Source: Saxidomus purpurata (taxonomy: Eukaryota; Mollusca; Bivalvia; Venerida; Veneridae). From it: a stretch of DNA of 64,000 nucleotides. The notes beneath the pieces are model-generated. The model saw only the letters and a program-made list of their open reading frames with translations. It made no database searches and had not been told where the DNA came from. Both the position numbers and the translations under genes were made by a program. Positions 12,790 to 24,310 of the stretch are shown here, in pieces. Position 1 is the first letter of the stretch; every line of letters begins with the position of its first letter. Location of the stretch: contig JAFMSR010000007.1 of assembly GCA_022818135.1 (NCBI GenBank), positions 11,107,007 to 11,171,006 of the forward strand. The letters are read 5' to 3'.

Positions 12790-13330
12790 TTTGACACGCA
12801 GTCAAGACACAGTCCATGTACCTTGTTTTAGCTAAGCTGTCCGCAGAATTCTTCGTACGCTGTATCTCAAATATACCATACATTATTTTCCGAAACAAAG
12901 CGGGAAGTCACAGACAGTCGATTAAATTAGCTAACGTTTATTGAATACTTTTGTAAGTGCAATAAAGTTTGCGACACTAACAGTCTTTTACATTATCAAG
13001 AAACGCAGAGAACGGAAGATCGCCGACTACATCGAAGCAAAATTACAACAAATGAGGGGTAAATTGAATCGAAAACTCAGACAGATATACGTTTTTAGTT
13101 TTAATGAAGAAACTCTAAGGTCAGCCAACAATGTTTCCGTCCCGTACTCTATGATTCAACACAGCGCACAGTCAAAAATATGATTCACTTGTTCAGCGAC
13201 ATAAAAAACTTAGATGCGATTTATGTTTCCTTCAACACTTTTCATGTAACTGATAGTGTTGCGTAACCGAATGGCTAAAGTCGCTGACTTGTAATCAATT
13301 AACCTCTCACAAAATCACAAAGTGAAGATA
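12790..13330 (+). repeat. paralogous block Q, copy 1
   Basis: This block matches 18975-19485 in order. Shared landmarks are AGCTGTC with CAGAATT (about 12835-12850), TCTCAAATATACCATACA against TCTCAAATGTATCATACA, CAGTCGATTAAA, TTATTGAATA, CATTATCAAGAAACGCAG against TATTATCAAGGAACCCAG, and the tRNA-like segment. An 80-codon frame at 12941-13183 is not kept open in the other copy, which argues against coding. Confidence 0.65.
13258..13320 (+). repeat. degenerate tRNA-Ser-like sequence, copy 1
   Basis: GTTGCGTAACCGAATGGCTAAAG resembles the acceptor and D arm of a class II tRNA (A box about 13264-13280), followed by GCTGACTTGTAATC in the anticodon region. The paralogue near 19411 has GACTTGAGATC, which would place TGA (Ser) as anticodon. 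The 3' half is too eroded to fold. It is a tRNA pseudogene or SINE head carried within block Q. Confidence 0.4.
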
Positions 13331-13505
13331 TTGATATAAAGCAAACATTCAACACTGTCACGCTATAGTTTATGTAGCGCACGAAAAGAAATTACACAAG
13401 TGGCATTATTTACTATGCATATAAAAGCATATAAAAGTCTTGGACTTCTTGTTAGGTTTTTAGTGGCAAAAATGATAATATCCTAATTATAACGTCAAGT
13501 GTCTG

Positions 13506-15351
13506 AATAAATAAAATAGCATGAATATGTGTACATTTTACACACACATTCTCACCGAAGGGTAACATTACATGTCTCCAGCGTCCTACGCGCTCTTCGA
13601 AAGCTCTTGAATAAAGAATGTTGTCGAGGCTTTGAAAAACCAAACTAGAGACATATGCCGTATATTTTTGCAAACTATAAGGTATTACTGGATATATTAA
13701 TTGACAGTACGGCCATGGTATGCAAAACAACGTGTCTCCAGTATAACTGTGTTATATTCAAGGGTCATTTTTAAGAAGAAACAGCATTTTTGATGGAGAC
13801 TGTAACCATAGTTTCGTAGTTTGTGTTGAGAAATTTATGTAATAAAACATTTTTGTCCTTAGAAGTGTCGAAGATTCAAGTTAGTTTGTTATGTCAGTGT
13901 CTCCGTCGAGTCCTTTGCCCCCATGCTCCGTGAAATGGCTCATTTTACTACAAGTTTTGGTATCGTTACATCAAAACAAATAGTGAGTACTCTAACACAG
14001 TTGCTAAAAGAGAAGATCTGAGAGCTAATAGTATCTGCAAAAGAAACATGAACCCGTATTTACGGAACCAATTGGGTTTTTTTTGAAATATTTACGGGAC
14101 ATACATTTATCTTTTATAGAATACACTTTATTCATATTCCATGTGTATGTCTTTCTGTCTATACCCAGCTGAGATATTTTTCTTCAAGGAAACGTAATTA
14201 TAGACAATTTGTCTCACATTCTACCGATGTTTGAGCTTAGACTAGATTTTGCAACCATTTACGAGTCAGCCATTAACGAGTCATAAAGGGTTAGTATTTG
14301 ATTGATCTTCTGTATTTCTTAATTAGATATTTTAACGTCGCTAGAAAGCTTCTGGACACACAAGAAAATTATTACACATGTAGAGCCCAGGTTTAATGAA
14401 ATATATTATCATCTGGCCTGGTGGTGAGGCTATTGATTTACAAATTAAAGTATTTTTACAAGGCATTTCTTAAAACATAACAATGTTGGACTTCGATTCA
14501 GTATGTCCGAAGATTTCACAAGCTAAACCGTATCTCTAACACCATCACGCCAGCAGATTTTGTCAAAAAGAATACACTTAGATATACAATTATATACAAT
14601 ATAAATGATATAAACGTGAATTAAAATGAATGTATGTAATTTGGTTTTCTTTGGTAAAGAAGTGCCGGATTTAAAGTCTTACTTTTTTTAGAATACATTA
14701 AGTAAACTTAGATCAACAGGGTAACAATCGCTCTTTCCTACACAGAAGTCTGGTTATATTCTTGTTTTAACATAAACAACATAAAATAACATGAACAGTT
14801 TTATGGCTGTTTTCCAACTTTCCCAGACAATAAAATTAAAACTAACGCCTAATGTGAGGACTCAAAGGAGCACATAAATAAATCTTTTATTAGACTTAGT
14901 AGATCCATTTTGCCTTCAATTACATTTCCTTTGTGTAAAAGTTTTCTTTATATCCGCTTATTATCATTAAATGTGGTATGAACTAAGCTTGCAAATTTGT
15001 CAACATGAAGCAACTAGATCAGTTCAAGGTCGGTGTAAAACTGTAAGACACTAACTGCTACTAAAACTTCTCTAGCTTGTCTAGTTTGGTACACATGTAA
15101 TTTGGCACATACTTAGTACATTTAAACCTCGCAATGCCTACAATGTCTACTGACCACAGCTTGCTATTTCTAGTCCAGTGTCTACGCTATGCTCTATGCT
15201 TAAGCTCTGAAGAATATATATGTTTAACTCTGTAATAACTGCATTCTGTGAGAGATATCTGAATCGATTTTCCAGTGTTAAAGTCAGGTTTTGTGCATTC
15301 AAAATATAACAAAATGAGAGTATAGGAATATTTGTTTTGTAATTTGTATTT
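13506..15351. other. non-coding stretch
   Basis: No gene or repeat that I can support. The open frame at 13452-13730 (92 codons, minus strand) starts inside the duplicated segment and has no recognisable domain. Confidence 0.45.
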
Positions 15352-16210
15352 ACGGTTTTTAACGGTCGCAAATATTTTTAACGGCGACGGCGTTAGCCGG
15401 AGCTGTTAAAACTGTTTGCGACCATTAAAACCGTATATACGGTCGCAAATATCAAAATCACTAAATAGTTATCCCTTTTCTAACGCACAATGTGTCTAAA
15501 TGCGATAATTAAAACGCCGTTCGAATTTTGCGACTATATATACGTTATTCAATAGTCGCAAATTTAAACGACGTCACCAACCAGAAACGACGTTACATCA
15601 GTACTGCGTTAGAAACGGTTTTAATGGTCGCAAACAGATTTAACAGCTCCGGCTAACGCCGTTAAAAATATTTGCGATCATTAAAAACCGTTTATACAGT
15701 CGCAAATTGCAAAACAGTTATTCCTTTAATATACGGTCGCAAATATCAAAATCACTAAATAGTTATCCCTTTTCTAAAGCACAGTGTATCTAAATGCGAT
15801 AATTAAAACGCCGTTCGAATTTTGCGACTATATATACCTTATTCTAACGCAGTGCCGATGTGACGTCGTTTCTGATTGGTGACGTCGTTTAAATTAGCGA
15901 CTATTAAATAACGTATATATAGTCGCAAACTTCAAACGGCGTTTTAATTATCGCATTTGGGGGGAGGGGGGGGTTGAAAAGGGAAAAATAATTAGTGATT
16001 TTGATATTTGGACCGTATGGGATACGCTTTTAATAGTCGCAAACGTTTTAACCGCCCCGGCTTACGCCGTGCCGTTTAAAAATATTTGCGACCATTAAAA
16101 CCGTATATACAGTCGCAAATATCAAAATTACAAAACAGTTATTCCTATATTTAATAGTCGCAAATTTAAACGACGTCACCAATCAGAAACATCGGTACTG
16201 CGTTAGAAAA
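15352..16210. repeat. nested inverted-repeat cluster built on GTCGCAAAT
   Basis: Arm 15352-15434 is the reverse complement of 15615-15691 (shared core CGGCGTTAGCCGGAGCTGTT). The segment starting GGTCGCAAATATCAAAATCA at 15441 repeats directly at 15735 (294-base period), and a piece of it returns inverted near 15915-15960. The CGACGTCACCAA(T/C)CAGAAAC motif occurs at about 15568 and 16171, and inverted near 15866. GTCGCAAA or its complement occurs more than ten times. The cluster looks like several foldback or MITE copies inserted into one another. It has higher CpG content than its surroundings, a G-rich run at 15959-15973, and no coding frame. Confidence 0.75.
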
Positions 16211-16367
16211 TGATGCAATACTTGTACCTACTGACGACCCAACGTCGTCACATAACTGGTGGACGACGTGCTTGTATCTTTAAAGGATCCTGGGTTGACT
16301 TGTTGGTCCCTGCAGACATGGTTTTAATGCGTTCTATTATAACCTTAAATGTCGATGTGCCTTTAAC

Positions 16368-16411
16368 TCATTCATTCATTCATTCATTCATTCATTCATT
16401 CATTCATTCAT
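16368..16411 (+). repeat. (TCAT)n microsatellite
   Basis: Roughly eleven uninterrupted copies of the tetranucleotide. They inflate a 75-codon open frame (16210-16437), which I do not regard as a gene. Confidence 0.95.
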
Positions 16412-16439
16412 ACAAATCTGGAGATACGGAGATATAGTT

Positions 16440-18970
16440 TACTATCCAGCGGCATCACTTAAGCCCAATGATCGCTTAGACTAAGTTCAGATAGAATTAT
16501 GCATTTACTGATTGAATAATGATATAGCTGCAGTTTATTCACTCTTAAACAATCTTGATGAACGCAGTTCTCTCGAATCCATTTTTATTCTTGACGACTA
16601 AATGTTGTCTGAAAGCGTTGGCTTTTTTATATCTACTTCTTTTTGCGTTAGACAGCGGCGCCTTACAATTGTGAAAAACGTCGCTAACTACAGCATTGAA
16701 TCACATTGTTTCTAGAAATAGTTGTTGCATTCAATTGAAGAATGTACTCCGTGTTTTGTTTACTTGTGAACTATTACAGATATATTATTGGGAATTAACA
16801 ACAAAATTGTATGTACTGATTTAATTGCAGTAAACGCAAGTTAATGTCAGTCTATTTAATATATGTTGTTGAATAACTGACTTGATATTAGCTCTGCTAT
16901 TCGTCTGAGGATATCTGCATCGGCGAGTCCCTTACGGTCTCGGGTTTAAAGGGCTGTCTAAACGTAAACGACACGGTCAAATTTAGTTGAACAATTTTGT
17001 TCAAGAATTTTAAGCCTTTCGAGTTGAGAAGATGCTTATTATTTGTAAGAACTGGAGAGGAAGTTGAATGTATTTGGATCTAAAGGCAATAAGTTGAAAT
17101 TCATTTTTCCCTCCACCTTTTCTTCAATTTAACTTCTACAATATATATAGATCATAGTAAATGACCAAACTAAGAAAATGAAAGCCCATATTAAAATGTT
17201 TATTTCTTACTTTGTTTTTAACAAACCTTTCAAAAATCAGAAGTGTTTTGAAAACACTGTCTATATTAACAAACATTCTGCGATGCCAATACATTTAACG
17301 AAACAAGGCAATAATCCAAGGCAATAATAATAGCTTTAACACGGACTGTAAATTGTGCACCAAGGGGCTATTAAACAATGATGCCTGTCTGCTGGCAATG
17401 TATCTTAACTCTCTTTAAATATAAGATGATGTGTGTAAATCTATAGGTCCATTTGAAAATGTAAAATCTTAAGATTTTACAGGATTTACTAAGACAGGAA
17501 CGTCAATATATCGGTGTAACATGTTTATGTTTTCATTTGGATGTTACATGATTTTTAACGACGTTCTAATGGAAGGAATCCTACATCATAATACTGCCAA
17601 TGTCAATTAAAAGATAAAATAAACTTTTTCTTGTACATGTATATTAAACATGATAGTTAAAACATCATGCGTTTTCCCGAACATTCACTGATTCACTTAA
17701 AGAAAATACAATTCCCCCAAACTATGCGCTCAGTGTTTTAATCAAATTGAATTATTAAATTAATTATTTTATATTATGACCCTCCTACATATGTTACAAC
17801 AAATTTTGTTAAATATATCCAAATATTCATTAGTTCATTGACCTTTTACTTTGATGAAATGCAAACTAATCAGTCAAAACATACACAAAGTGATAAACTA
17901 GCAACTTTTGCCTACATCTATGCAGTCCCTTATGTAATTTCAGTGGTACCACTGGGTATCAGCATGCAGTGCCTACAGAGATATGCAATCATACACATAC
18001 GTCTATCAGTAATTACTGCGTTTGATTTATTCACTCAAAGGCATATCATTACATCACATGCAGACATACTTTGTACCACAGGGAATACACGCAGATTTGA
18101 TATGTAAATGTCTACATAGTTTTTAAGTGTTGATGTCGCTCACCATGTTGAGCCTTCGTCAGAGTGACTGATATCTCCATCTGGATGATATGTGTGTAAA
18201 ATACATTATTTTCAGTGTCTTACGCACTTCCGTTGTTACATCGATTCTGAATATGATACTTAACTGTTCCGAGTGAACAGTGCATTATATAGTTAGCAAT
18301 GTTCCGTGCACAGTGTTTATTGAACATAACCGGCCGAGTGACAAACGTATATTGTTACATATTGTTAATCTAATCACTCAGTTATATTGCATCCAATATA
18401 GAATATAATTTATATTTGTATCACGTACATTCCTAAGACAGATATTATGTTATTAATCACACCAAAAACAAAACCAGTCAAGCGCAATACTCCTCCGAAC
18501 CAATTTCTCAATTCTAAATGTTGTAGACTACATAAGTATGAAAATGTTGAATGGAAGCAAAATAAGACTGTTTCTGGTATGAATATATGATCTGTAAATT
18601 TGTGAGATGAAAATACTGGAGGCCAAACTTTTTAAAAAAGTATTAAAAAGTTAAACGAGTTAGTCTATTTGATCCCGCTTTTTTTTCAATGAAATCCTGG
18701 CTAAAAATAAAATTCAGTAATGACATAATAGCAGTAGCAGAATAATCCGGAATATTCCCTGATTCGAAAAGTAGGGAAAGTAGATTTTCTAGCATTTATC
18801 TGAACCCCAGTAGTACTGTTCCGTATAAACATCATACGCACACACTTTAAAACGAGGAGTCGATTACGTAAACGTTTTGAAAATTGCTTTTGAAATTTTC
18901 ATTGGGATTATCCTGTCTTTACAATGTTATTGTTCATACCACTGAACAGTTAATTTCGACGTTGTTTACT
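16440..18970. other. non-coding stretch
   Basis: No gene, structural RNA or clear repeat was seen. The 89-codon frame at 17838-18107 has no recognisable feature. Confidence 0.45.
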
Positions 18971-18974
18971 ATGT

Positions 18975-19485
18975 TTCATAACATGGACAATACACAGTCA
19001 TATGGTCTTGGCAAGACAATGTTCCTGCGATGTGATCAACATCGATTGTTATAGCGAAGCTGTCGCCAGAATTTATTAGTGCATTGTCTCAAATGTATCA
19101 TACAGAGAAAGCGTGAAGTGCCAGACACAGTCGATTAAAAAACCTTACTTAATGGTTATTGAATAGTTTTGTAAGAGGACAATAAATGATACGATTATGC
19201 TCACTACAAAATATCTATTCTATTATCAAGGAACCCAGCAACTGCGAACCAAATGTAAAAGTCAGACGTATGTTTATGTTAGATTTGAGACAACGTAATA
19301 ATATTTCCATCTGAATTCAATTACGGTCATGAAAATGTTCAAAAGTTCAATGACATTACATCGACCAGTTTATGATACATGTTTCCCTACTTTCCGGCTG
19401 ACAAAAATGTTGCTGACTTGAGATCGTTAAACTTATCACTGACAGAGGGACATAGGATCGAGCCACGCGGCTGACTAAATCTTTA
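18975..19485 (+). repeat. paralogous block Q, copy 2
   Basis: This is the diverged counterpart of 12790-13330, about 6.2 kb away in the same orientation. Order is preserved through CAGTCGATTAAA (about 19129), TTATTGAATAGTTTTGTAAG, TATTATCAAGGAACCCAG and the tRNA-like segment. Small insertions and deletions in non-multiples of three show that it does not encode protein. Confidence 0.65.
19395..19475 (+). repeat. degenerate tRNA-Ser-like sequence, copy 2
   Basis: TGCTGACTTGAGATC (about 19411-19425) matches the anticodon region of the copy near 13285 and gives a TGA anticodon. A B-box-like GGATCGAGCC is at 19456-19465, with a spacing that fits a class II tRNA with a variable arm. The A box is eroded. 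Confidence 0.4.
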
Positions 19486-22160
19486 ATGTAAAACAGTTCC
19501 AGCATGTTTAAAGTGTGTGGGATTCTAATACTGATCGGGTGATAAAACGTTCAAATTGAACACTACTGGAATACTTTTGATAGGATACCAAACGTCAAGC
19601 ATAAATAAAAAATAATATATAGCAAAAATAAGAAGAGGAAAAATAACAAAAAGACACCACAAAGAGTACAAGAAGTGATCAGGAGAGGCGACTGGGCAGG
19701 AAGTGAGACACCAATACTTCAGTCGCAAACATCGTTATTACATAATCCAGCATAATGCTGATAAAAACATAAGAAAACGGCCTGCAAATTGCCTTGGGTA
19801 TTACGTCCATGAATATTTCACACAACTTTGTGAAAATGTGAGCAAATGTGATATGGCTGCGGATCAAAATACGAGCTATAAACAAGTCAAGTCCACAGGG
19901 GGCAGGTATAGCAGATGATGTATAATGTTCTCGTGTTATCTGCGTACGACTGTTGACAAGTAAACAGATGAGTTTTGCTAAAGGTGTAATTCGTTCGTAC
20001 ACATATAAACCAGCTGTCATGATAGACTGGTGATCGCTCTTTTGTATTTTATCGCAATTTCGAGTTGTACCCAAAGCACTGGAACTTTACAGATTTTGAA
20101 AGATGAAAGCTACCAATATGCTACAAATATCGGAAATACTTGTAAACACTGCATGCTTTCATTTGAATAATACAAGTGCAGGTAATTGTAGAACTCGTAA
20201 AAGCGTTTAAGCTCTTTGATCGATATATATATTTTCTCACATAGAATAATGACATAACTGTGTTCAGTTTGATTGAAAGCGTTGATGTATTCTTCTTAAA
20301 CATATATTTTTTCTTTTCTTTCGGAAAAAGAAATTTCCGAAAACGGTTTTTATTTTTTTATATTATTGAAAAAATAAAAAAAGGTACATTTTGTTTATTA
20401 CATAAACTGTTGATTTAAAATTCAACGTTAGAGTGATTATGTACAAATAACAGTCAAGACCGTTAAGACATCTTTATTGTTAGTGTAAATGCTTTGAGTA
20501 GTTGTAACATAAAAAGGTGATTATAGACCTTAAAGGTACATCATGCATTAAGTCGGACTCTGAAAAAGTAATATATTCAGTGAATTTGAAGATTTGACAA
20601 ACTACAAGACATTGCAAAAACGCCAGCATACTTTACGACATTAGAATAAACACAGTGATACATTGTATCAACATTCATCTCAAAATAGTCATGTTCTATT
20701 TTACCTTCACTTTAAGCGTTTTTAGACGTCATTTTAAGAAATTGCACCTGAGTCAATCTTATGAATAGAGAGGTTCGTTTTTGCTAGTATTATTCATCTT
20801 TAACCATAGACAATCTTCATAGAATTATTGAAATAAAACAGTTTTGTTTTGTAGTGAATTCCAACTGTTTATGTCATTAACTTTAATATGATCATAAGAT
20901 GCGAGGACTTAGGCAAGTCAACACATCTCTGACCTGACTTTTAAGCAGCACTTCGGCCTACAGTTATATCTAAGTTTAGCAAAACATTTTCTATATAAAC
21001 GCTACACATCTCAAATTAATGAGATAACGTAGTTTCTGTCAACATGATGTAACTACATGCACATGCAACCAGATATGACAAGTAAACATGTAAGGTTGCT
21101 AGATGCCATTCAAACCTCTCTTGTGCCGTGTCTAGTTTCATACAGTTTGAGAGAAGCTCAGTTAGTACACTTTATACATCTATGAACGAACGTTTAAGGA
21201 TAACCTGATTGTACCCTTGGAAAAGGTAGATATAATGATCAGCCTCCATATTATTAGTTTCTTTCATGAGCACGAAGTTCAGATCGAAATGTCCGTCACT
21301 GAGGGCAACTGTTTTGGCGGGAACGAGGCTCTGCCGAACCAAGTATCTCATGGTAAAAACTTTTTCTGGCATACCGTTTTACACTTTGAATTAGATATTT
21401 AAAAACAAACATATCGAAATGGTGCATTTTGATATAAAAACAAACTTTATTCAGATGGTGTGTTTGGGAAAGTGACGTCACATTGTTTATAACGTTACGT
21501 CTCAAGTAATTCACGTAAGTCGTCTTACAGGGGGGGGGGGGGGGGGGGTGTTGTTAGATGAGATTTTCCAGCACTGGTAAAAACTGCAGATATCCCCATC
21601 TGGTAATGGAAGAATAATACTGGATGATCAGGATCTGCATTTTATCAATAAAGGCACAACTTTTTTGCTGCCCCCTAAACAGCTAAGTGTACTGTCTAAA
21701 TTGAAAACAATTTGCAGTGAAATTTGGAAATTTAGCGAATAAAGTTAAGATAATTAAGTGTTCTTTTACCGAACTTACTCCCCGTAAGAAGTTACAATTG
21801 CAATCCATTACTTCAGATATCTTTATTTTACGACACGAGGCTCTGTTAGCTCCGATTACTTTTAAGTTGTATTAATGATTGTGCAATGTATATTGACCGG
21901 GGTCTTGTTTCTTTGTAAGATTTATTTTTTGTTCTATAAATTGATGAAATTATTCTCAGAGAAAAAATGGCTTATTTGTTCAGATCTTTGTTACTCAGAG
22001 TGTCACACATCTGCTCTTAACAGTGTTTTATGGAACAATAAAACATAGGGGGTGGGGTAGATATGGAACTCAGATTGATTAGATTCACAACGTCAACAGA
22101 TGAATATGTTTCTGGACATTTGGTTGGACTAGCCGGAGAGTTACCAATGACGTATTTCAA
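19486..22160. other. non-coding stretch with one long unassigned frame
   Basis: Position 19679-20074 (minus strand) is open for 131 codons, the longest unexplained frame outside the hydrolase, repeats and duplications, but it has no motif I recognise and no paralogue here. Short AT-rich hairpins lie at about 20318-20390. A 19-base G run is listed separately. Confidence 0.4.
21530..21548 (+). repeat. 19-base G homopolymer
   Basis: An uninterrupted run of G. It could be a real G-quadruplex-prone tract or an assembly length error; the sequence alone cannot decide. Confidence 0.9.
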
Positions 22161-22164
22161 TAAT

Positions 22165-22500
22165 GCTGCCTATCAGCTTTTATAACTTGCACTGACGCCA
22201 CGAAAGACATTTTAAAGGCATCACGCAGCTTTAATTTGATTTTGTAGTTTCTTCCTTGTAATAAACTTGCCTGAACTGCAAGACATTGGGTAATTATGTC
22301 CTGTCTTCTAAGACCATGAACTATGTACTCAAATAATGTTGTATACAAACTAATGATGTACTTTTCTATCACTAACCGGCTGGCAGTTGGTGTACTTTTA
22401 CAAATTAACACTTCCTTTCAAGCCAGACAATCAAGCTGTAGGCATTTATTCGTCTGTATCGTACACGATATGTAAGTAAATACTACTTGCATAAGGAGAG
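22165..22500. repeat. paralogous block R, copy 1
   Basis: This block matches 26297-26630. Shared landmarks are GCA(C/T)TGACG, GACATT(T/A)TAAAGGCA, GTAGTTTCTTCCT, TTGCCTGAACTGCAA, GGTAATTA and TACACGAT. On the minus strand a weakly conserved peptide GRNY(K/E)I.LKL..AF can be read in both copies (minus-strand frames 22157-22411 and 26244-26447), so an eroded exon is possible but unproven. A further matching piece lies at 22745-22900. Confidence 0.65.
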
Positions 22501-22744
22501 GATCTGAGATTAGCAGAGAGATAACAAGAGATAGAAATATGTAGTTTGACACAAATTCTTACACAATTGCCAGAAACACTTTTATGCTGAAGGAAACGTT
22601 TACCCCTGTAAAACAAATGCAAAGGTATTCATTATTTGTTGAAAGCTGACACTTCTTGGTTTGCAAGTCACATAAGAACACAGTTTCCCAGGATCCCCTA
22701 CGCCAGAGATTTATGCATAAGAAACCTCGAGCAGTAAAATTTCC

Positions 22745-22900
22745 TCTGAAATAGCTCTGTTCATTTGATATTTTAATCAGCAGTAAAACAGCATAAATCT
22801 ATCTCACGAAAAACAAACTCATAAAATTATTTTTTCTAGCGTTCTAATCTCATGAAATGTTTTATACTTATTTCAGCTGAATGAATGTCTTTACAAAATT
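22745..22900. repeat. paralogous block R, second piece of copy 1
   Basis: CAAACTCATAAAATTAT, followed by TAGC.TTCT / TAGCTCTGG and CATGAAA, matches 27605-27750. Together with 22165-22500 it shows that the R duplication spans more than 700 bases, the second copy having gained about 700-1000 bases between the two pieces. Confidence 0.6.
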
Positions 22901-24165
22901 AGCTAAATAAACCAACTTTTACCAGTCTATTTTCTTGATGAAAATAAGAAGTGGTGAAATCTGTAAGAATGCAATGCTCTTGATTTATACTTTTCGCAAA
23001 AAATGAAACCAGTCCTCTTTGTTATTGCTAAATTCTTACATTGTCAATGAAATCAACACTTACAATGAGTAACACATTACAAGACACATAACTGAAAAAC
23101 ATACATGAACCCTGCCAAAGGCTTATCGTATAATTTCAAGTTTCCGTTAATAATAACTTGAAAAATAATGTACCAGTTACCTTTTTGGCACTTGACAAAC
23201 GTAGTACATACCTCCTATCGTTAAGCAATAACAGGTTCCATATGCATTTACTTGCAAGGCTTTTGATATATTTACTTCGACAAGTTTTGTAAAATATAAA
23301 CTCATCATATTGTCTAAGAAGGCAGACGCCACGCAATTTTAAAAGACAATTTCAAAAGTGTTAAGATACTTTAACTTATAGCAAAAACACTGCATTTATT
23401 AGGCATATACGTACCGATATTACAGGTTATCTTATTTTAACTTTCTTTAGTCATTAGTCGTTCTTATTTCCCATGCACCAAATAATCTATATCTATATAA
23501 CTTGTATATAGCACCAAATTAACAGTGTGATGAATTAATTGTAAAAATGCATTTTTCTTTGCTCGTTATTATAAGCATTGAAGTGTTCATACAGTCTGTA
23601 GACTTCGACTATCGTGACTGCATGATGACTTAATGATGTACTCTAATTTAAATTTGAATACTGTTAAACAAAAACTACTAAACATATGAGAAAAGAATTA
23701 AGAAATCATTAAAAGTAAGAGGAAAGTAGGAAATGGAGCCAGAAATGTTCCTAAAAGTCGTATTTTCCTATGACCTCTTAAAACGTGCAGTATAAAGCCT
23801 ATTCTATAGTTGATTTTAGACTTACACTGCAGTGTTACATATTATAACAACAGAGGTGATTAAACAGATATCGTACTTGATTCATCAAAGTTACTGTAAT
23901 TAAATGCCATGTACAACATAACACGTTTTATTCACATCAGGGGTGATTTAATCCTGTGATATACAATGAAACTAAAGACCTCCCATGTGATAATTTAGAC
24001 CTTACTCCAGTCATGCCCCCTGCACAAACAGTCGATAAAAACTACCACCCTGGAAGATAAATTTTACGGCAAAATGCAAAATACCGTAATGTAAATTATT
24101 TTATTTGATCAAAATAGTTGAGCTGAAACATTAATACAATTCATGAAATCATATCCGAGATGTTT
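22901..24165. other. non-coding stretch
   Basis: Nothing identifiable. The short frame at 23136-23336 (minus strand) has no known features. Confidence 0.4.
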
Positions 24166-24169
24166 CTTG

Positions 24170-24310
24170 TGATGTCTAGAATAATTGCTTGATTGTTACA
24201 GAGTTTGCCACTCAGGGGAAAATAAACAGAAACATTAATTCAAAATTCGACATAAAATACTTTATCTACTGTTTGCATTTCTAAATACTAGATTGTTATG
24301 TTCCCTGAAA
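24170..24310. repeat. module U, copy 1
   Basis: This is a diverged match to 32440-32560. The shared order is TGATTGT, GAGT(T/C)TGCCACTC, AAAATAAACA, GACATA(A/T)AAT and GCATTTCTAAATA. Two further copies are seen near 51255-51370 and 57140-57350. There is no open frame in common. Confidence 0.55.

Larger units (their letters stand above)
12519..13505 (+). repeat. local non-coding duplication (about 12519-12700 and 13321-13505)
   Basis: Both segments share GAAATTACACAA, ATTTACTATGCA, AAAAGTCTTGGACTT and CATCCTAATT / TATCCTAATT in the same order, about 800 bases apart. The second copy contains a short internal duplication (ATATAAAAGCATATAAAAG). No open frame is shared, so the similarity is non-coding. 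Confidence 0.7.

Noticed and set aside
19679..20074. 131-codon minus-strand open frame as a gene
   Set aside because: No motif I recognise, no paralogue in the window, and overlapping short frames on the other strand. In 64 kb of AT-rich DNA one or two frames of this length can arise by chance. A protein search or RNA-seq would decide.
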